From Burkholderiales bacterium (GTDB lineage: Bacteria; Pseudomonadota; Gammaproteobacteria; Burkholderiales; Burkholderiaceae_C), in assembly GCA_947453625.1 (NCBI GenBank), contig CANGHK010000027.1, positions 1-64,000 on the forward strand: a stretch of DNA of 64,000 bases, given 5' to 3'. The position numbers were made by a program, and so were the translations under genes. Below, piece after piece: positions 40,474 through 48,982 of this stretch (the first letter of the stretch is position 1; every line of letters starts with the position of its first letter). The notes below the pieces were generated by a model. That model was not told the origin of the DNA. It was given only the letters and a program-made list of their open reading frames with translations, and ran no database searches.

Positions 40474-42410
40474 CGGCCGGGGCCGCGCGCCCGGCCCCGG
40501 CCGCCGACGACAGCGAGCGCCGCTGGGCCGACGCGCTGACCGCCGCCGCGCTGCTGGCGGTGGACCCGGCTGGCCTGGGCGGGGCGCTGCTGCGCGCGCG
40601 CTGCGGTCCGCAGCGCGACCAGTGGCTGGCCTGCCTGCGCGAGATCCTGCCCGGCGGCACACCGCTGCGCCGGCTGCCGCTCAACATCGCCGACGAGCGC
40701 CTGCTGGGCGGGCTCGACCTGGCCGCCACCTTGCAGGCTGGCCGGCCGGTGGCCCAGCGCGGGGTGCTGGCCGAGGCCGACGGCGGGCTGGTGCTGCTGG
40801 CGATGGCCGAGCGCCTGACCGCGGCCACCGCGGCCCGGCTCAGCAGCGTGCTCGACTGTGGCGAAGTGGTGCTGGAACGCGACGGCCTGGCCTTGCGCCA
40901 GCCCGCCCGCATCGGCCTGGTGGCGCTGGACGAAGGCGTGGACGACGACGAGCAGGCCCCCGCCGCGCTGGCCGACCGGCTGGCTTTTCACCTGGCGCTC
41001 GACGAGTTGCCGGCGCGCGGCCCCGCGGCCGGCGCAGTCAGCGCCGCCGAGGTGCTCGCCGCGCGGGCCCGCCTGCCCCAGGTCGCCAGCGGCGACGAGA
41101 CCGCCGAGGCGCTGTGCCAGACCGCGCTGGCCCTGGGCGTGGCCTCGCTGCGCGCGCCCTGGCTGGCGCTGCGCGCCGCCTGCGCGGTGGCCGCGCTGCA
41201 AGGCCATGACTGCGTGGAGCCCGACGACGCCGCACTGGCGGCCCGGTTGGTGCTGGGGCCGCGCGCGACGCGGCTGCCGGACGACGCCGTGCCAGCGCCA
41301 GCGCCACCCCCGCCTGCGGCCGACGCGGCCCCCGAACCCGCCCCGGCCGACGCGCCGCCGACGCCGGACGCAGCGCCACCGCCCGAGGCCGCCCCCGATG
41401 CCGCCTCAGCCCCGCCCGCGCCCGACGCTGAGCGGCAGGAGGCCGAACCCGCCACCGAGCCCACCGCGGACCAGGCGCTGGCCGAGGTGGTGCTCGAGGC
41501 CGCGCTGAGTGCGATGCCCGCCGGCATGCTGGCCAGGCTCAAGGCCGGCCTGGGCCCGCGCTGCCCCGCGCCGGCCGGCGGCAAGTCCGGTGCGCTGCAG
41601 GCCGGCGGCCTGCGCGGCCGGCCGCTGGGCGCCCGGCGCGGCGAGTTGCGCGGTGGCGCAAGACTCGACCTGATCGCCACGCTGCGCGCCGCCGCGCCCT
41701 GGCAAGGCTTGCGCCAGCGCGAAGCGCTGGCGCTGCGGGCGGGCAGCGCCGCCGCGCCGCCAACGCCCCGGATCAGGGTGTGCCGCGACGACTTCCACAT
41801 CGCCCGCCGCGCCCAGCGGCGCGAGACCACCACGCTGTTCGCGGTCGACGCGTCGGGCTCGGCCGCGCTGTACCGGCTGGCCGAAGCCAAGGGCGCGGTC
41901 GAGTTGCTGCTGGCCGACTGCTATGTGCGGCGCGACCGGGTGGCCTTGCTGGCCTTCCGCGGCGCCGGCGCCGAACTGGTGCTGCCGCCCACCCGCTCGC
42001 TGGTGCGGGCCAAGCGGGCGCTGGCCGGCCTGCCCGGCGGCGGCGGCACGCCGCTGGCCCAAGCGCTGGACGCCGCCGCCGAACTGGTCTCGGCCATCGT
42101 GCGGCGCGGCGGCACGCCGCTGCTGGTGTTGCTGACCGACGGCCGCGCCAACATCGCCCGCGACGGCCAACCCGGCCGCGAGCGCGCGCTGGCCGATGCG
42201 CTGGCCGCGGCCCGCCGCCTGCGCGCGACAGGCCTGGGCGCGCTGCTGGTCGATACCTCGCCGGTGGCCGGCCGGCCGGCTGCGGCGGGCGGACCGCCCT
42301 CGGCCGCGCGCCAGGTCGCCGATGCGATGGCCGCGCTCTACCTGCCCTTGCCAAGGGTCGAGGCGGCCGGGCTGTCGCGGGTGGTGCAGGGTCTGGCCCG
42401 CGGCAGGTAG
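40470..42410 (+). CDS. bchD: Magnesium chelatase subunit D
   Basis: A 646-residue platform subunit for the BchI ring. The N-terminal AAA+ part (1-270) lacks a proper Walker A, as in other BchD proteins. A long Pro/Ala/Glu-rich linker (about 270-340) follows, then a C-terminal von Willebrand A domain with the MIDAS motif DASGSAALYR (near 460) and LLTDGRANI. At 646 residues it is longer than the roughly 560 of Rhodobacter, mainly through the linker. It is coupled to bchI by overlap and converges on bchO. Confidence 0.96.
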   Translation: MTAGAARPAPAADDSERRWADALTAAALLAVDPAGLGGALLRARCGPQRDQWLACLREILPGGTPLRRLPLNIADERLLGGLDLAATLQAGRPVAQRGVLAEADGGLVLLAMAERLTAATAARLSSVLDCGEVVLERDGLALRQPARIGLVALDEGVDDDEQAPAALADRLAFHLALDELPARGPAAGAVSAAEVLAARARLPQVASGDETAEALCQTALALGVASLRAPWLALRAACAVAALQGHDCVEPDDAALAARLVLGPRATRLPDDAVPAPAPPPPAADAAPEPAPADAPPTPDAAPPPEAAPDAASAPPAPDAERQEAEPATEPTADQALAEVVLEAALSAMPAGMLARLKAGLGPRCPAPAGGKSGALQAGGLRGRPLGARRGELRGGARLDLIATLRAAAPWQGLRQREALALRAGSAAAPPTPRIRVCRDDFHIARRAQRRETTTLFAVDASGSAALYRLAEAKGAVELLLADCYVRRDRVALLAFRGAGAELVLPPTRSLVRAKRALAGLPGGGGTPLAQALDAAAELVSAIVRRGGTPLLVLLTDGRANIARDGQPGRERALADALAAARRLRATGLGALLVDTSPVAGRPAAAGGPPSAARQVADAMAALYLPLPRVEAAGLSRVVQGLARGR

Positions 42411-42436
42411 CTCCCGGCGCCGCGCCGCCAGCCCGC

Positions 42437-43342
42437 TCAGGCCGCAGCCGTCGCCCGCGCGGGGGGCATCAGCCAGGCCAGCAAGGCCTCGGCCGCCCGC
42501 GCCGGCGCTTCTTCATGCGCCAGGTGGCCCAGGCCGGCCAGCTCCTGCACCCGGGTGGCCGGCAAGCGCCGTTGCACCCGCAGCGCCTGGGCCGGCGGCA
42601 CGGTGCCGTCGCGCGTGGCCACCAGCAGATCGAGCGGCAGCGTCAGCCGTGGCAGGTCGTGCCAGAGCGTGTCCAGGTCCCAATCGGCCATCATCGCCAG
42701 CGCGCCCGCCACATGGTCAGGGCTGCGCAGCAGGCGGGCGTACAGCGCCAGGCCCTCGGCGTCGAGCCGCGACCCGGTGGCCGCGACCAGGCGCTGCAGC
42801 GCAGCCGGGTTGCGAGCCTGGCGGGCGAACAGCCAGGGCACCAGCGGCTGGTGTGACAACAGGCGCGCCAGCGGCGCGAAGACCCGCCCGGCCAGGCCGT
42901 CGAACGGCAGCAGCGCGGCGTTCAGGCCGACCACGCGCTGTGCGCCGAGCCGACCGTCGAGCAGCGCGCGCAGCGCCAGCGCCGCGCCAGCCGAATGGCC
43001 GACGATGGCCGCCGGCGGCAGCGCCAGGGCGCTGGCCAGCGCGCCCAGAGCAGCTGCCATGCCGGGCAGCGATTGCTGGCCGGCCGGCAAGCGGTCGCTG
43101 AAGCCGTGGCCAGGCAGGTCGGGCACGACCAGCCGCCAGAGGCCAGCGCCGGCCAGCAGCGGCGCCAGCGCGCGCCAGGAATGGCTGGACGCGCCAGTGC
43201 CGTGCAACAGCCACAGCGCGGGGGCGTCGACAGCGCCCATCACCTGCACATGCCAGCGGCAGCCGCCCGCCACGACGAAACGGCTGGCCTCGCGGTGCGG
43301 CCAGGCCGCGCCGTCAATCTCCCAAAGCAGGCGATCACCCAT
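42437..43342 (-). CDS. bchO: BchO, alpha/beta hydrolase of the photosynthesis cluster
   Basis: A 301-residue alpha/beta hydrolase. The BchO-like features are WHVQVMGAVDAPALWLLHGTGASSHSWRAL, DLPGHGFSD, the nucleophile elbow GHSAGAALALR and the late histidine GLGHLAHEE. bchO is nearly always beside bchID and is proposed to assist Mg-chelation or an early step, but its reaction is not established. It converges with bchD (26-base gap) and is divergent from the heme oxygenase gene. Confidence 0.9.
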   Translation of the reverse strand: MGDRLLWEIDGAAWPHREASRFVVAGGCRWHVQVMGAVDAPALWLLHGTGASSHSWRALAPLLAGAGLWRLVVPDLPGHGFSDRLPAGQQSLPGMAAALGALASALALPPAAIVGHSAGAALALRALLDGRLGAQRVVGLNAALLPFDGLAGRVFAPLARLLSHQPLVPWLFARQARNPAALQRLVAATGSRLDAEGLALYARLLRSPDHVAGALAMMADWDLDTLWHDLPRLTLPLDLLVATRDGTVPPAQALRVQRRLPATRVQELAGLGHLAHEEAPARAAEALLAWLMPPARATAAA

Positions 43343-43438
43343 GGCGCGGATTGTTGCGCAAGGCCGCTCTCAGACCGAGCTGGCTATCATCACCGCTTCG
43401 ACGCAGTGCCCAGCCGGGCCAGGAAAGCAGGAATTCGA

Positions 43439-44074
43439 ATGGACAGCGGTCTGGCGCAACGCCTGCGAGAAGGCACCCGATCGCTGCACCGCCAAACCGA
43501 GGGCGCCGGCGTGATGCCCGCGCTGCTGCGCGGCACGCTGCCGGCGGCCGGCTTCCACCGGATGCAGCGCAACCTGCAGGCCCTCTATGCCGCGCTCGAG
43601 CCGGCACTGCAGCAGTGGGCCGAACACCCGGCGCTGGCGCCGCTGCGGCAGCCGGCCTTGGCGCGCGCGGCCGTGCTGGCCGCCGATCTGAACGCCCTGC
43701 ATGGGCCGGACTGGGCCAGCGCACTGCCCCTGATGCCAACCGCCCAGGTCTATGCCGAACGCCTGCAGCATCTGGCGCGCGACGCGCCGGCGCTGCTGGC
43801 CGCGCACAGCTATGTGCGCTACCTGGGCGACCTGAGCGGCGGCCAGGCGCTGGGCCGGGTGGTGCGCCAGGCCTATGGGCTGGTGGGCAGCGCGGGCAGC
43901 AGCTTCTTCGACTTCGGCCCGCCCGAGCAGGTCAAGGCGATGGCGGCGCAGTTCCGCGCCGCGCTCGACGCCTTGCCGCTGGACGCGGCGCAGCAGCAGG
44001 CGCAGGTCGATGAAGCGCGCTGGGCTTTCGGTCAGCATGAGCGGCTGTTCGAGGAACTGGCCGCCAGCTTGTAG
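43439..44074 (+). CDS. Biliverdin-producing heme oxygenase
   Basis: A 211-residue heme oxygenase, which opens heme to biliverdin, CO and iron. The proximal histidine is His17 in TRSLHRQTEG, and the distal-helix signature HSYVRYLGDLSGGQALGRVVRQAYG is clear. The ATG at 43439 follows AGGAAAGCAGGA. It converges with the bacteriophytochrome gene, only 28 bases apart, so its likely task is to make the biliverdin chromophore (inference); such genes are called bphO or hmuO. Confidence 0.95.
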   Translation: MDSGLAQRLREGTRSLHRQTEGAGVMPALLRGTLPAAGFHRMQRNLQALYAALEPALQQWAEHPALAPLRQPALARAAVLAADLNALHGPDWASALPLMPTAQVYAERLQHLARDAPALLAAHSYVRYLGDLSGGQALGRVVRQAYGLVGSAGSSFFDFGPPEQVKAMAAQFRAALDALPLDAAQQQAQVDEARWAFGQHERLFEELAASL

Positions 44075-44102
44075 GCCGACGCCAGCCACGGCGCGCCCGG
44101 GC

Positions 44103-46319
44103 TCAAGGCTGGAGCAACCTCCGGACGCGGGCATAGAGCGCGGTGGCGCGTTGCGCCGAAGCCTCCACCTCCTCGAGCAGCGGCGCCACCGCCGGGCCGT
44201 TGCTGCTGTCGGCGATGTCCATCGCGGCCAGGCTGGCATTGCTCAGGATGGCGCCGATCACGTTGTCGATCACCGCGTCGCTACCCTCGGTGCGACCCCC
44301 GCGCCCGGCCTGCTGCAGCGCCTGCTCGAGGTGCAGGCGGGCCGCGTCGGCGCGTCGGCTCTCGCTCAGGTCGGTCAACACGATGATGTAGCCCAGCACC
44401 TGGCCGTCGCGGCCCGGCACCAGTTCGACCCGGACCCGCACCGGCAGCGGATCGGCCGGCGACTGGCCCGCCTCGTGATGACGCACCAGCGCCAGCTCGC
44501 TGCGCCAGGGCTGGTGCAACTGGCGCACCGATTCGAGGCCTCGCAGCAAGGCCTGCGGCTCGGTGAAGGCCAGCGCCACGTCCTCGATCAAGGCCAGGCC
44601 TTCCGGCGGACAGCCCAGCATCGTTGCGAAGGCAGGGTTGGCAAACAGCAGGCGGCCAGCGCCATCGGCGATCGCCACCGGCTCCTGCGAATGCCGCACC
44701 GTGGCCCGCACGCCGGCGAGCTGGTGCTCGGCCACCAGCAGCCGCACCGCGTTGACCTGCACGATGATGTCGACCAGCGACGCGCCTATCGCCCGCGCCA
44801 GCGCCAGCTCGGCGCCGCTCCAGGGCAAGGCGGTGCCGCGCACGGTCTCCGACCAGACCGCGAACGAACGCCGCGGCGACAGCTGCAGCGGGTCGTTGTT
44901 GACCATGGGCTTGGCCGGATCGCCGGCCCAGGTGACAGTCAGCAACTGCTCCTTGCGGAACCAGAGCAGGAAGTCGGGCCGATCGGTCGACAGCTTGACC
45001 GCCAGCACGCCGCTGGCCACGGGCGTCAGCGAGTCCAGCGCCGGGTTGGCCTGGGCCACCGAGGCGCAGGCAAACGACGGCGCCTGGTATTGGGATTCGA
45101 CCCAGCGCAGCAGCGAGCGCAGTTCGGGCGTCGACGGCACCTCGCCGGCGGTCAGCAACTCGCCGTCGTGGAACAGCGCGGCGCCGGTGGCTTCCAGCGG
45201 TTGCAGCAGGGTGCGCGGGTTGCGAAACAGCGCCAGCCGCCAGTCACCCTCGGTCGATGTGGCCTCGACCAGCCGCTGCTCGAGCCGCCGCACCAGGATC
45301 GCCACCTGCGCGTAGGCGTAGTTCTCGATCGCCGCGATGCGGGTGGTGGCAACCTCGGCCACCAGGTCGCAGGCCGAGCGCAGCGCCGGGCTCAGCGCCC
45401 GGGCGCTGTAGTGATGGGCGGCGATCAGGCCCCAGAGTTGGCCGTCGCGCACCAGCGAGACCACCAGCGTGCCGGTGACGCCCATGTTTTTGAGGTACTG
45501 CAGATGCAGCGGCGACATGCTGCGCAGACCGCACATCGACATGTCGAGATCATCCCCCTCGGCCTGGGCCGAGCCCGCGGGGTCGGGCGGCAGGCGCTGC
45601 GGCAGCAGCGGCACCGCCTGGTAATGCACGTCGACCAGCACCCGCACCCGATTGCGCAGGTAGAGCTCGCGCGCGCGCTGCGGGATGTCGGTGGACGGGT
45701 ACTGGTGGCCGAGCAGGGATTCGAGCCGGGGATCGCGCGCCTCGGCGATGATCTTGCCGTGGCCATGCGGGTCGAACTTGTAGACCATCACCCGGTCGTA
45801 GCCGGTCATGTCGCGCACGCAGCGCACGATGCCGTCGGCCAGGATGTTGACGCTGGCGGCCTGGCCCAGGCGCTGCACCGTCGCCGACAGGCGATCGAGC
45901 AGCGCAGGATCGTCGGCCACCAGCGCGCCCGCCGGGCCCGCGCCGCGCGGCGGCTCGAGTTCGAGCACCAGCACGCCTTGCGCGGCCACCCGGTGCAGCA
46001 GCGCCGCCCAGTCCCTGCGTGCCGAACCCACCCCGGTATGCGCCTGCAAGGCGCGCGGCTCGTCGAGCTTGGGCAAAACTGCCAGGGCCAGCACGCTCAT
46101 GGCCAGATCGCCACCCAGACTGTGCAGGGGCTGACCCAGCAACTCGGCCGGATCCATCCCCAGCAAGGCCTGGCAGTTGGCCGAGACCTGCACCAGCAGA
46201 CCGTCGCTTTCGCGCAGCACCAGCAGCGCCCCATGCGGCTGGATCGAACCCGCAAGGTGGATAAGTTCACGTTCGCAGTTGCTGAGGTCGGCCTGACCAA
46301 AAGCTGGGCTGGTTTGCAC
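44103..46319 (-). CDS. bphP: Bacteriophytochrome without kinase domain (PpsR-antagonist type)
   Basis: A 738-residue red/far-red photoreceptor. Cys15 in DLSNCERE is the biliverdin-binding residue ahead of the PAS domain (IQPHGALLVL). The GAF domain has YDRVMVYKFD, PSTDIPQRARELY and SPLHLQYLKNMGV; the PHY tongue has TWAGDPAKP and PRRSFAVWSETV. A further PAS domain (about 590-690) and a short helical tail follow. No phospho-His box or ATPase domain is present. Kinase-less phytochromes next to ppsR in Bradyrhizobium and Rhodopseudomonas relieve PpsR repression. The start is GTG 46319, 14 bases after ppsR. Confidence 0.92.
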   Translation of the reverse strand: MQTSPAFGQADLSNCERELIHLAGSIQPHGALLVLRESDGLLVQVSANCQALLGMDPAELLGQPLHSLGGDLAMSVLALAVLPKLDEPRALQAHTGVGSARRDWAALLHRVAAQGVLVLELEPPRGAGPAGALVADDPALLDRLSATVQRLGQAASVNILADGIVRCVRDMTGYDRVMVYKFDPHGHGKIIAEARDPRLESLLGHQYPSTDIPQRARELYLRNRVRVLVDVHYQAVPLLPQRLPPDPAGSAQAEGDDLDMSMCGLRSMSPLHLQYLKNMGVTGTLVVSLVRDGQLWGLIAAHHYSARALSPALRSACDLVAEVATTRIAAIENYAYAQVAILVRRLEQRLVEATSTEGDWRLALFRNPRTLLQPLEATGAALFHDGELLTAGEVPSTPELRSLLRWVESQYQAPSFACASVAQANPALDSLTPVASGVLAVKLSTDRPDFLLWFRKEQLLTVTWAGDPAKPMVNNDPLQLSPRRSFAVWSETVRGTALPWSGAELALARAIGASLVDIIVQVNAVRLLVAEHQLAGVRATVRHSQEPVAIADGAGRLLFANPAFATMLGCPPEGLALIEDVALAFTEPQALLRGLESVRQLHQPWRSELALVRHHEAGQSPADPLPVRVRVELVPGRDGQVLGYIIVLTDLSESRRADAARLHLEQALQQAGRGGRTEGSDAVIDNVIGAILSNASLAAMDIADSSNGPAVAPLLEEVEASAQRATALYARVRRLLQP

Positions 46320-46333
46320 GCCCGCACTATGCC

Positions 46334-47785
46334 CTAGTTCAGCAGTGCCGGCGGGTCGCAGCGACCGGCCGCGAGCCCGTGGCGCTGCAGGCGCTGCGCC
46401 AGGTTCTCCGGCGTGATCCCCAACAGGCCGGCGGCGCTGGCGCCATGGCCGCGGGCGCGCTGCAAGGCATCGCACAGCAGGTGACGCTCGGCCAGGTGGC
46501 TGGCTTCCTGCATCAGCTCAGGCAAGGACACCCGGCCCAACTGGGCGCCCAGGTTGTCGATCGCCGTCACCAGACCGTCCAGCGCCTGCAGACCGGGCTG
46601 CGGCCGCACCGCATGGCGACGCAGCGTCAAGCCTATGCACTCCTGGTCGCTCTCGGTCAGCAGCGCTGCCGACACCTCGACCTCGCCCGCGGCACCCTTG
46701 CCGGCGCCGCCTATGGGCGCCCGGACCTGGCTGGCGATGCCGTTGCGCCGCACCTCGGACAACAAACCGGCCAGGCCGTGGCCGGGATCGCCCAGCAACT
46801 CGCTCAGCAGCCGACCCTTGTACTCGGCCTCGGCCATGCCGGCCGGGCACAGCGACTGGAACGCGGGGTTGGCCATCAGCACCCGGCCGCTGGAGTCGGT
46901 GATCACCACCGCGTCGGGCGTCTGCTCGACATAGGCCGCCAACTGGTGGACCGCCTCCATGCCGCGATCGGGCACGCTGCGCGCCCGCACCAGCAGCAGC
47001 AGCGCCGTGCTGCCCTCGAGTTCGGCACGGAAGGGCGTGGCTGAGACGTCGATCAGGCCCGGGCGCTCGGCGCCGGGCTGGCCATCGAGCCGGGCCCGGA
47101 TCTCGGCCGCGCGCCCGCTAGAGCGGGCGCTGACCAGCAGTTCATCGACCGCCGGGCGTGAACCCGCGGCCATCCCCGCGCTGACCGATTTGCCGACCAA
47201 CTGATCCGAGGACAGGCCGAACAACTCGGCGGCAGCGCCATTGGCCTCGACGATGGCCAGGGTGACAGCGTCCACCATCAACACCGCGTCGGTGGCCACC
47301 TGGAACAACAGGCGGTAGCGCGATTCAGCCTGACGCCGCTTCCAGTAGTCGCGCTCGAGCTCTTGCTGGGCTTCGACGAAACGCTGCTGGATCGCCGCGA
47401 TCGCCCGCAGGTCGCGGCCCACGGCCAGCACCGGGCCGTTGGCGCCGAGCCGGATGGCGGCAAACGCCATCGGGATATCCCGACCCTCGGCACCCGGCAG
47501 GTTGACCTCGCGGCGCCGGGAGACCCCGGTGCTGTCCACGTCGCGCAACAACTGGGCGATCTTGCCGCGGGTGTCCTGGGTCACCGCGTCGACGAAGGGC
47601 AGGCCGACCCACTGGTTGGCCTGGTGCGCGCCGACGGCCTCGGCCAACGCCACATTGCGGATCACGCCATCGGCGCCGATCACCAGGGCGATGTCGCCGC
47701 TGATGGACGCAAAAGTGGCCGCCAGCGCGGGCGCCAGCCCGGCCAGCGCCGCCAAGTCGACCCCTTCAGCCTGGCCTGGGTTCAT
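46334..47785 (-). CDS. ppsR: Photosynthesis gene regulator PpsR/CrtJ
   Basis: A 483-residue repressor (in Rubrivivax also an activator) of bch, crt and puc genes. PAS regions lie at about 30-130, 165-270 and 280-390, joined by a Q-rich helix (AIQQRFVEAQQELERDYWKRRQAE); a Fis-type helix-turn-helix ends the protein (430-475). Cys438 in the DNA-binding domain is kept, but there is no cysteine before residue 313, so the N-terminal redox cysteine of Rhodobacter is missing. The ATG at 47785 has AGGGGG upstream; an ATG at 47842 lacks a ribosome site. It is divergent from crtE. Confidence 0.95.
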   Translation of the reverse strand: MNPGQAEGVDLAALAGLAPALAATFASISGDIALVIGADGVIRNVALAEAVGAHQANQWVGLPFVDAVTQDTRGKIAQLLRDVDSTGVSRRREVNLPGAEGRDIPMAFAAIRLGANGPVLAVGRDLRAIAAIQQRFVEAQQELERDYWKRRQAESRYRLLFQVATDAVLMVDAVTLAIVEANGAAAELFGLSSDQLVGKSVSAGMAAGSRPAVDELLVSARSSGRAAEIRARLDGQPGAERPGLIDVSATPFRAELEGSTALLLLVRARSVPDRGMEAVHQLAAYVEQTPDAVVITDSSGRVLMANPAFQSLCPAGMAEAEYKGRLLSELLGDPGHGLAGLLSEVRRNGIASQVRAPIGGAGKGAAGEVEVSAALLTESDQECIGLTLRRHAVRPQPGLQALDGLVTAIDNLGAQLGRVSLPELMQEASHLAERHLLCDALQRARGHGASAAGLLGITPENLAQRLQRHGLAAGRCDPPALLN

Positions 47786-47920
47786 GCCACCCCCTGATTC
47801 GATCTGGTTCACGGCCACAGCAGTCCTCGATTTTTCGTCCATCCAAGAACGCCGGATTGTGCGTGCTCGCTTGTCAAGCCCCGCGACATCGCGGTACGTC
47901 GATGCTGAAACAACTGGCAT

Positions 47921-47938
47921 TGTCAATCAAACCACACA
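47921..47938 (-). promoter_or_regulatory. PpsR-type operator over the -35 of ppsR
   Basis: TGTCAATCAAACCACACA fits TGT-N12-ACA; the left half TGTCA is perfect, the right half weaker. On the minus strand TGTCAA (47921-47926) reads TTGACA, a perfect -35 pointing at ppsR. This suggests autoregulation. The -10 (near 47899-47904) is poor. Confidence 0.6.
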
Positions 47939-48008
47939 CAAACACCACCACCCGGCTGGACAGAACGTCGGCATCCAAGTGACGGCCGATTGACGATGAC
48001 GCCTTGAG

Positions 48009-48026
48009 TGTCTACTATGATTGACA
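48009..48026 (+). promoter_or_regulatory. PpsR operator over the -35 of crtE
   Basis: TGTCTACTATGATTGACA fits the PpsR/CrtJ consensus TGTC-N10-GACA exactly. The last six bases, TTGACA (48021-48026), form a perfect -35 for crtE, with an AT-rich -10 region at about 48041-48049 (TTATATCGT). A repressor bound here would block the polymerase. A second site lies 88 bases away on the ppsR side. Confidence 0.8.
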
Positions 48027-48095
48027 CTTCTCGGTGTATTTTATATCGTACATCAGGCCAGCACATCGATGGCCCTACAGCCCAAAGAGGACCGC

Positions 48096-48977
48096 ATGGA
48101 TCTCACGACACGCATCGACCAGGCCCTGGAGGCCGCCCTCTCGCGGTCCGAGGCCGCGGACGGGCCGCCCCGGCTCGCGGCGGCCACCCGGCATGCTGTC
48201 TTTCCGGCCGGTGCCCGCGTCCGGCCCCGGCTGTGCCTGGCAGTGGCGCTGGCCTGCGGCGACGACGAACCGGCGCTGTCCGACGCCGCTGCCACGGCGA
48301 TCGAGTTGCTGCACTGCGCGTCGCTGGTGCACGACGACCTGCCCTGTTTCGACAACTCACCGCTGCGGCGCGGCGTGCCCACACTGCACATCGCCTACGG
48401 CGAGCGCCTGGCGGTGCTGGCCGGCGATGCGCTGATCGTGCTCGCCTTCCAGGGCCTGGGCGACGCGCCGACGCGCCAACCCGACCGCCTGCCGCGACTG
48501 CTGGGGCTGATAGGCAAGGGCGTGGGCCAACCGCACGGCATCGTGGCCGGCCAGGCCTGGGAATGCGAGCCGCAGGTCTCGCTGCGGCAATACCAGCGCG
48601 CCAAGACCGGGGCCTTGTTTGCCGCCGCCACGATGGCTGGCGCTGCCGCCGCCGGCGGCCAGCCCGCGCAGTGGCGGGCGCTGGGCGAGTGGCTGGGCGA
48701 GGCTTACCAGGTTGCCGACGACATCCGCGACGTCGCCGCCGATCCCCTGCTGCTGGGCAAGCCGGTCGGCCGCGACCAGGCGCTGGGCCGGCCCAGCGTG
48801 GCCGCCGAGCAGGGCTTGCTCGGCGCGATCGCCTATTTCCACCAATTGGTTGCCAACGCCGCGGCCGCCGTGCCCGACTGCGGCGGCGCGCAGCGGCTGC
48901 GGGCGCTGGTGCGGGCCGAGTCCGAACGCCTGGTGCCGGCCGCCTTGTGCGCCGAACTGGCCCGCGCCGCCGCCTGA
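48096..48977 (+). CDS. crtE: Geranylgeranyl diphosphate synthase
   Basis: A 293-residue prenyl transferase making GGPP for carotenoids and the bacteriochlorophyll tail. The first Asp-rich motif is in LVHDDLPCFDNSPLRRG and the second in YQVADDIRD; VFPAGARVRPRL lies near the N-terminus. The ATG at 48096 has AAAGAGG five bases upstream and is chosen over in-frame ATGs at 48021 and 48069; the former lies inside the PpsR operator. crtF follows after five bases. Confidence 0.95.
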   Translation: MDLTTRIDQALEAALSRSEAADGPPRLAAATRHAVFPAGARVRPRLCLAVALACGDDEPALSDAAATAIELLHCASLVHDDLPCFDNSPLRRGVPTLHIAYGERLAVLAGDALIVLAFQGLGDAPTRQPDRLPRLLGLIGKGVGQPHGIVAGQAWECEPQVSLRQYQRAKTGALFAAATMAGAAAAGGQPAQWRALGEWLGEAYQVADDIRDVAADPLLLGKPVGRDQALGRPSVAAEQGLLGAIAYFHQLVANAAAAVPDCGGAQRLRALVRAESERLVPAALCAELARAAA

Positions 48978-48982
48978 GCCCC

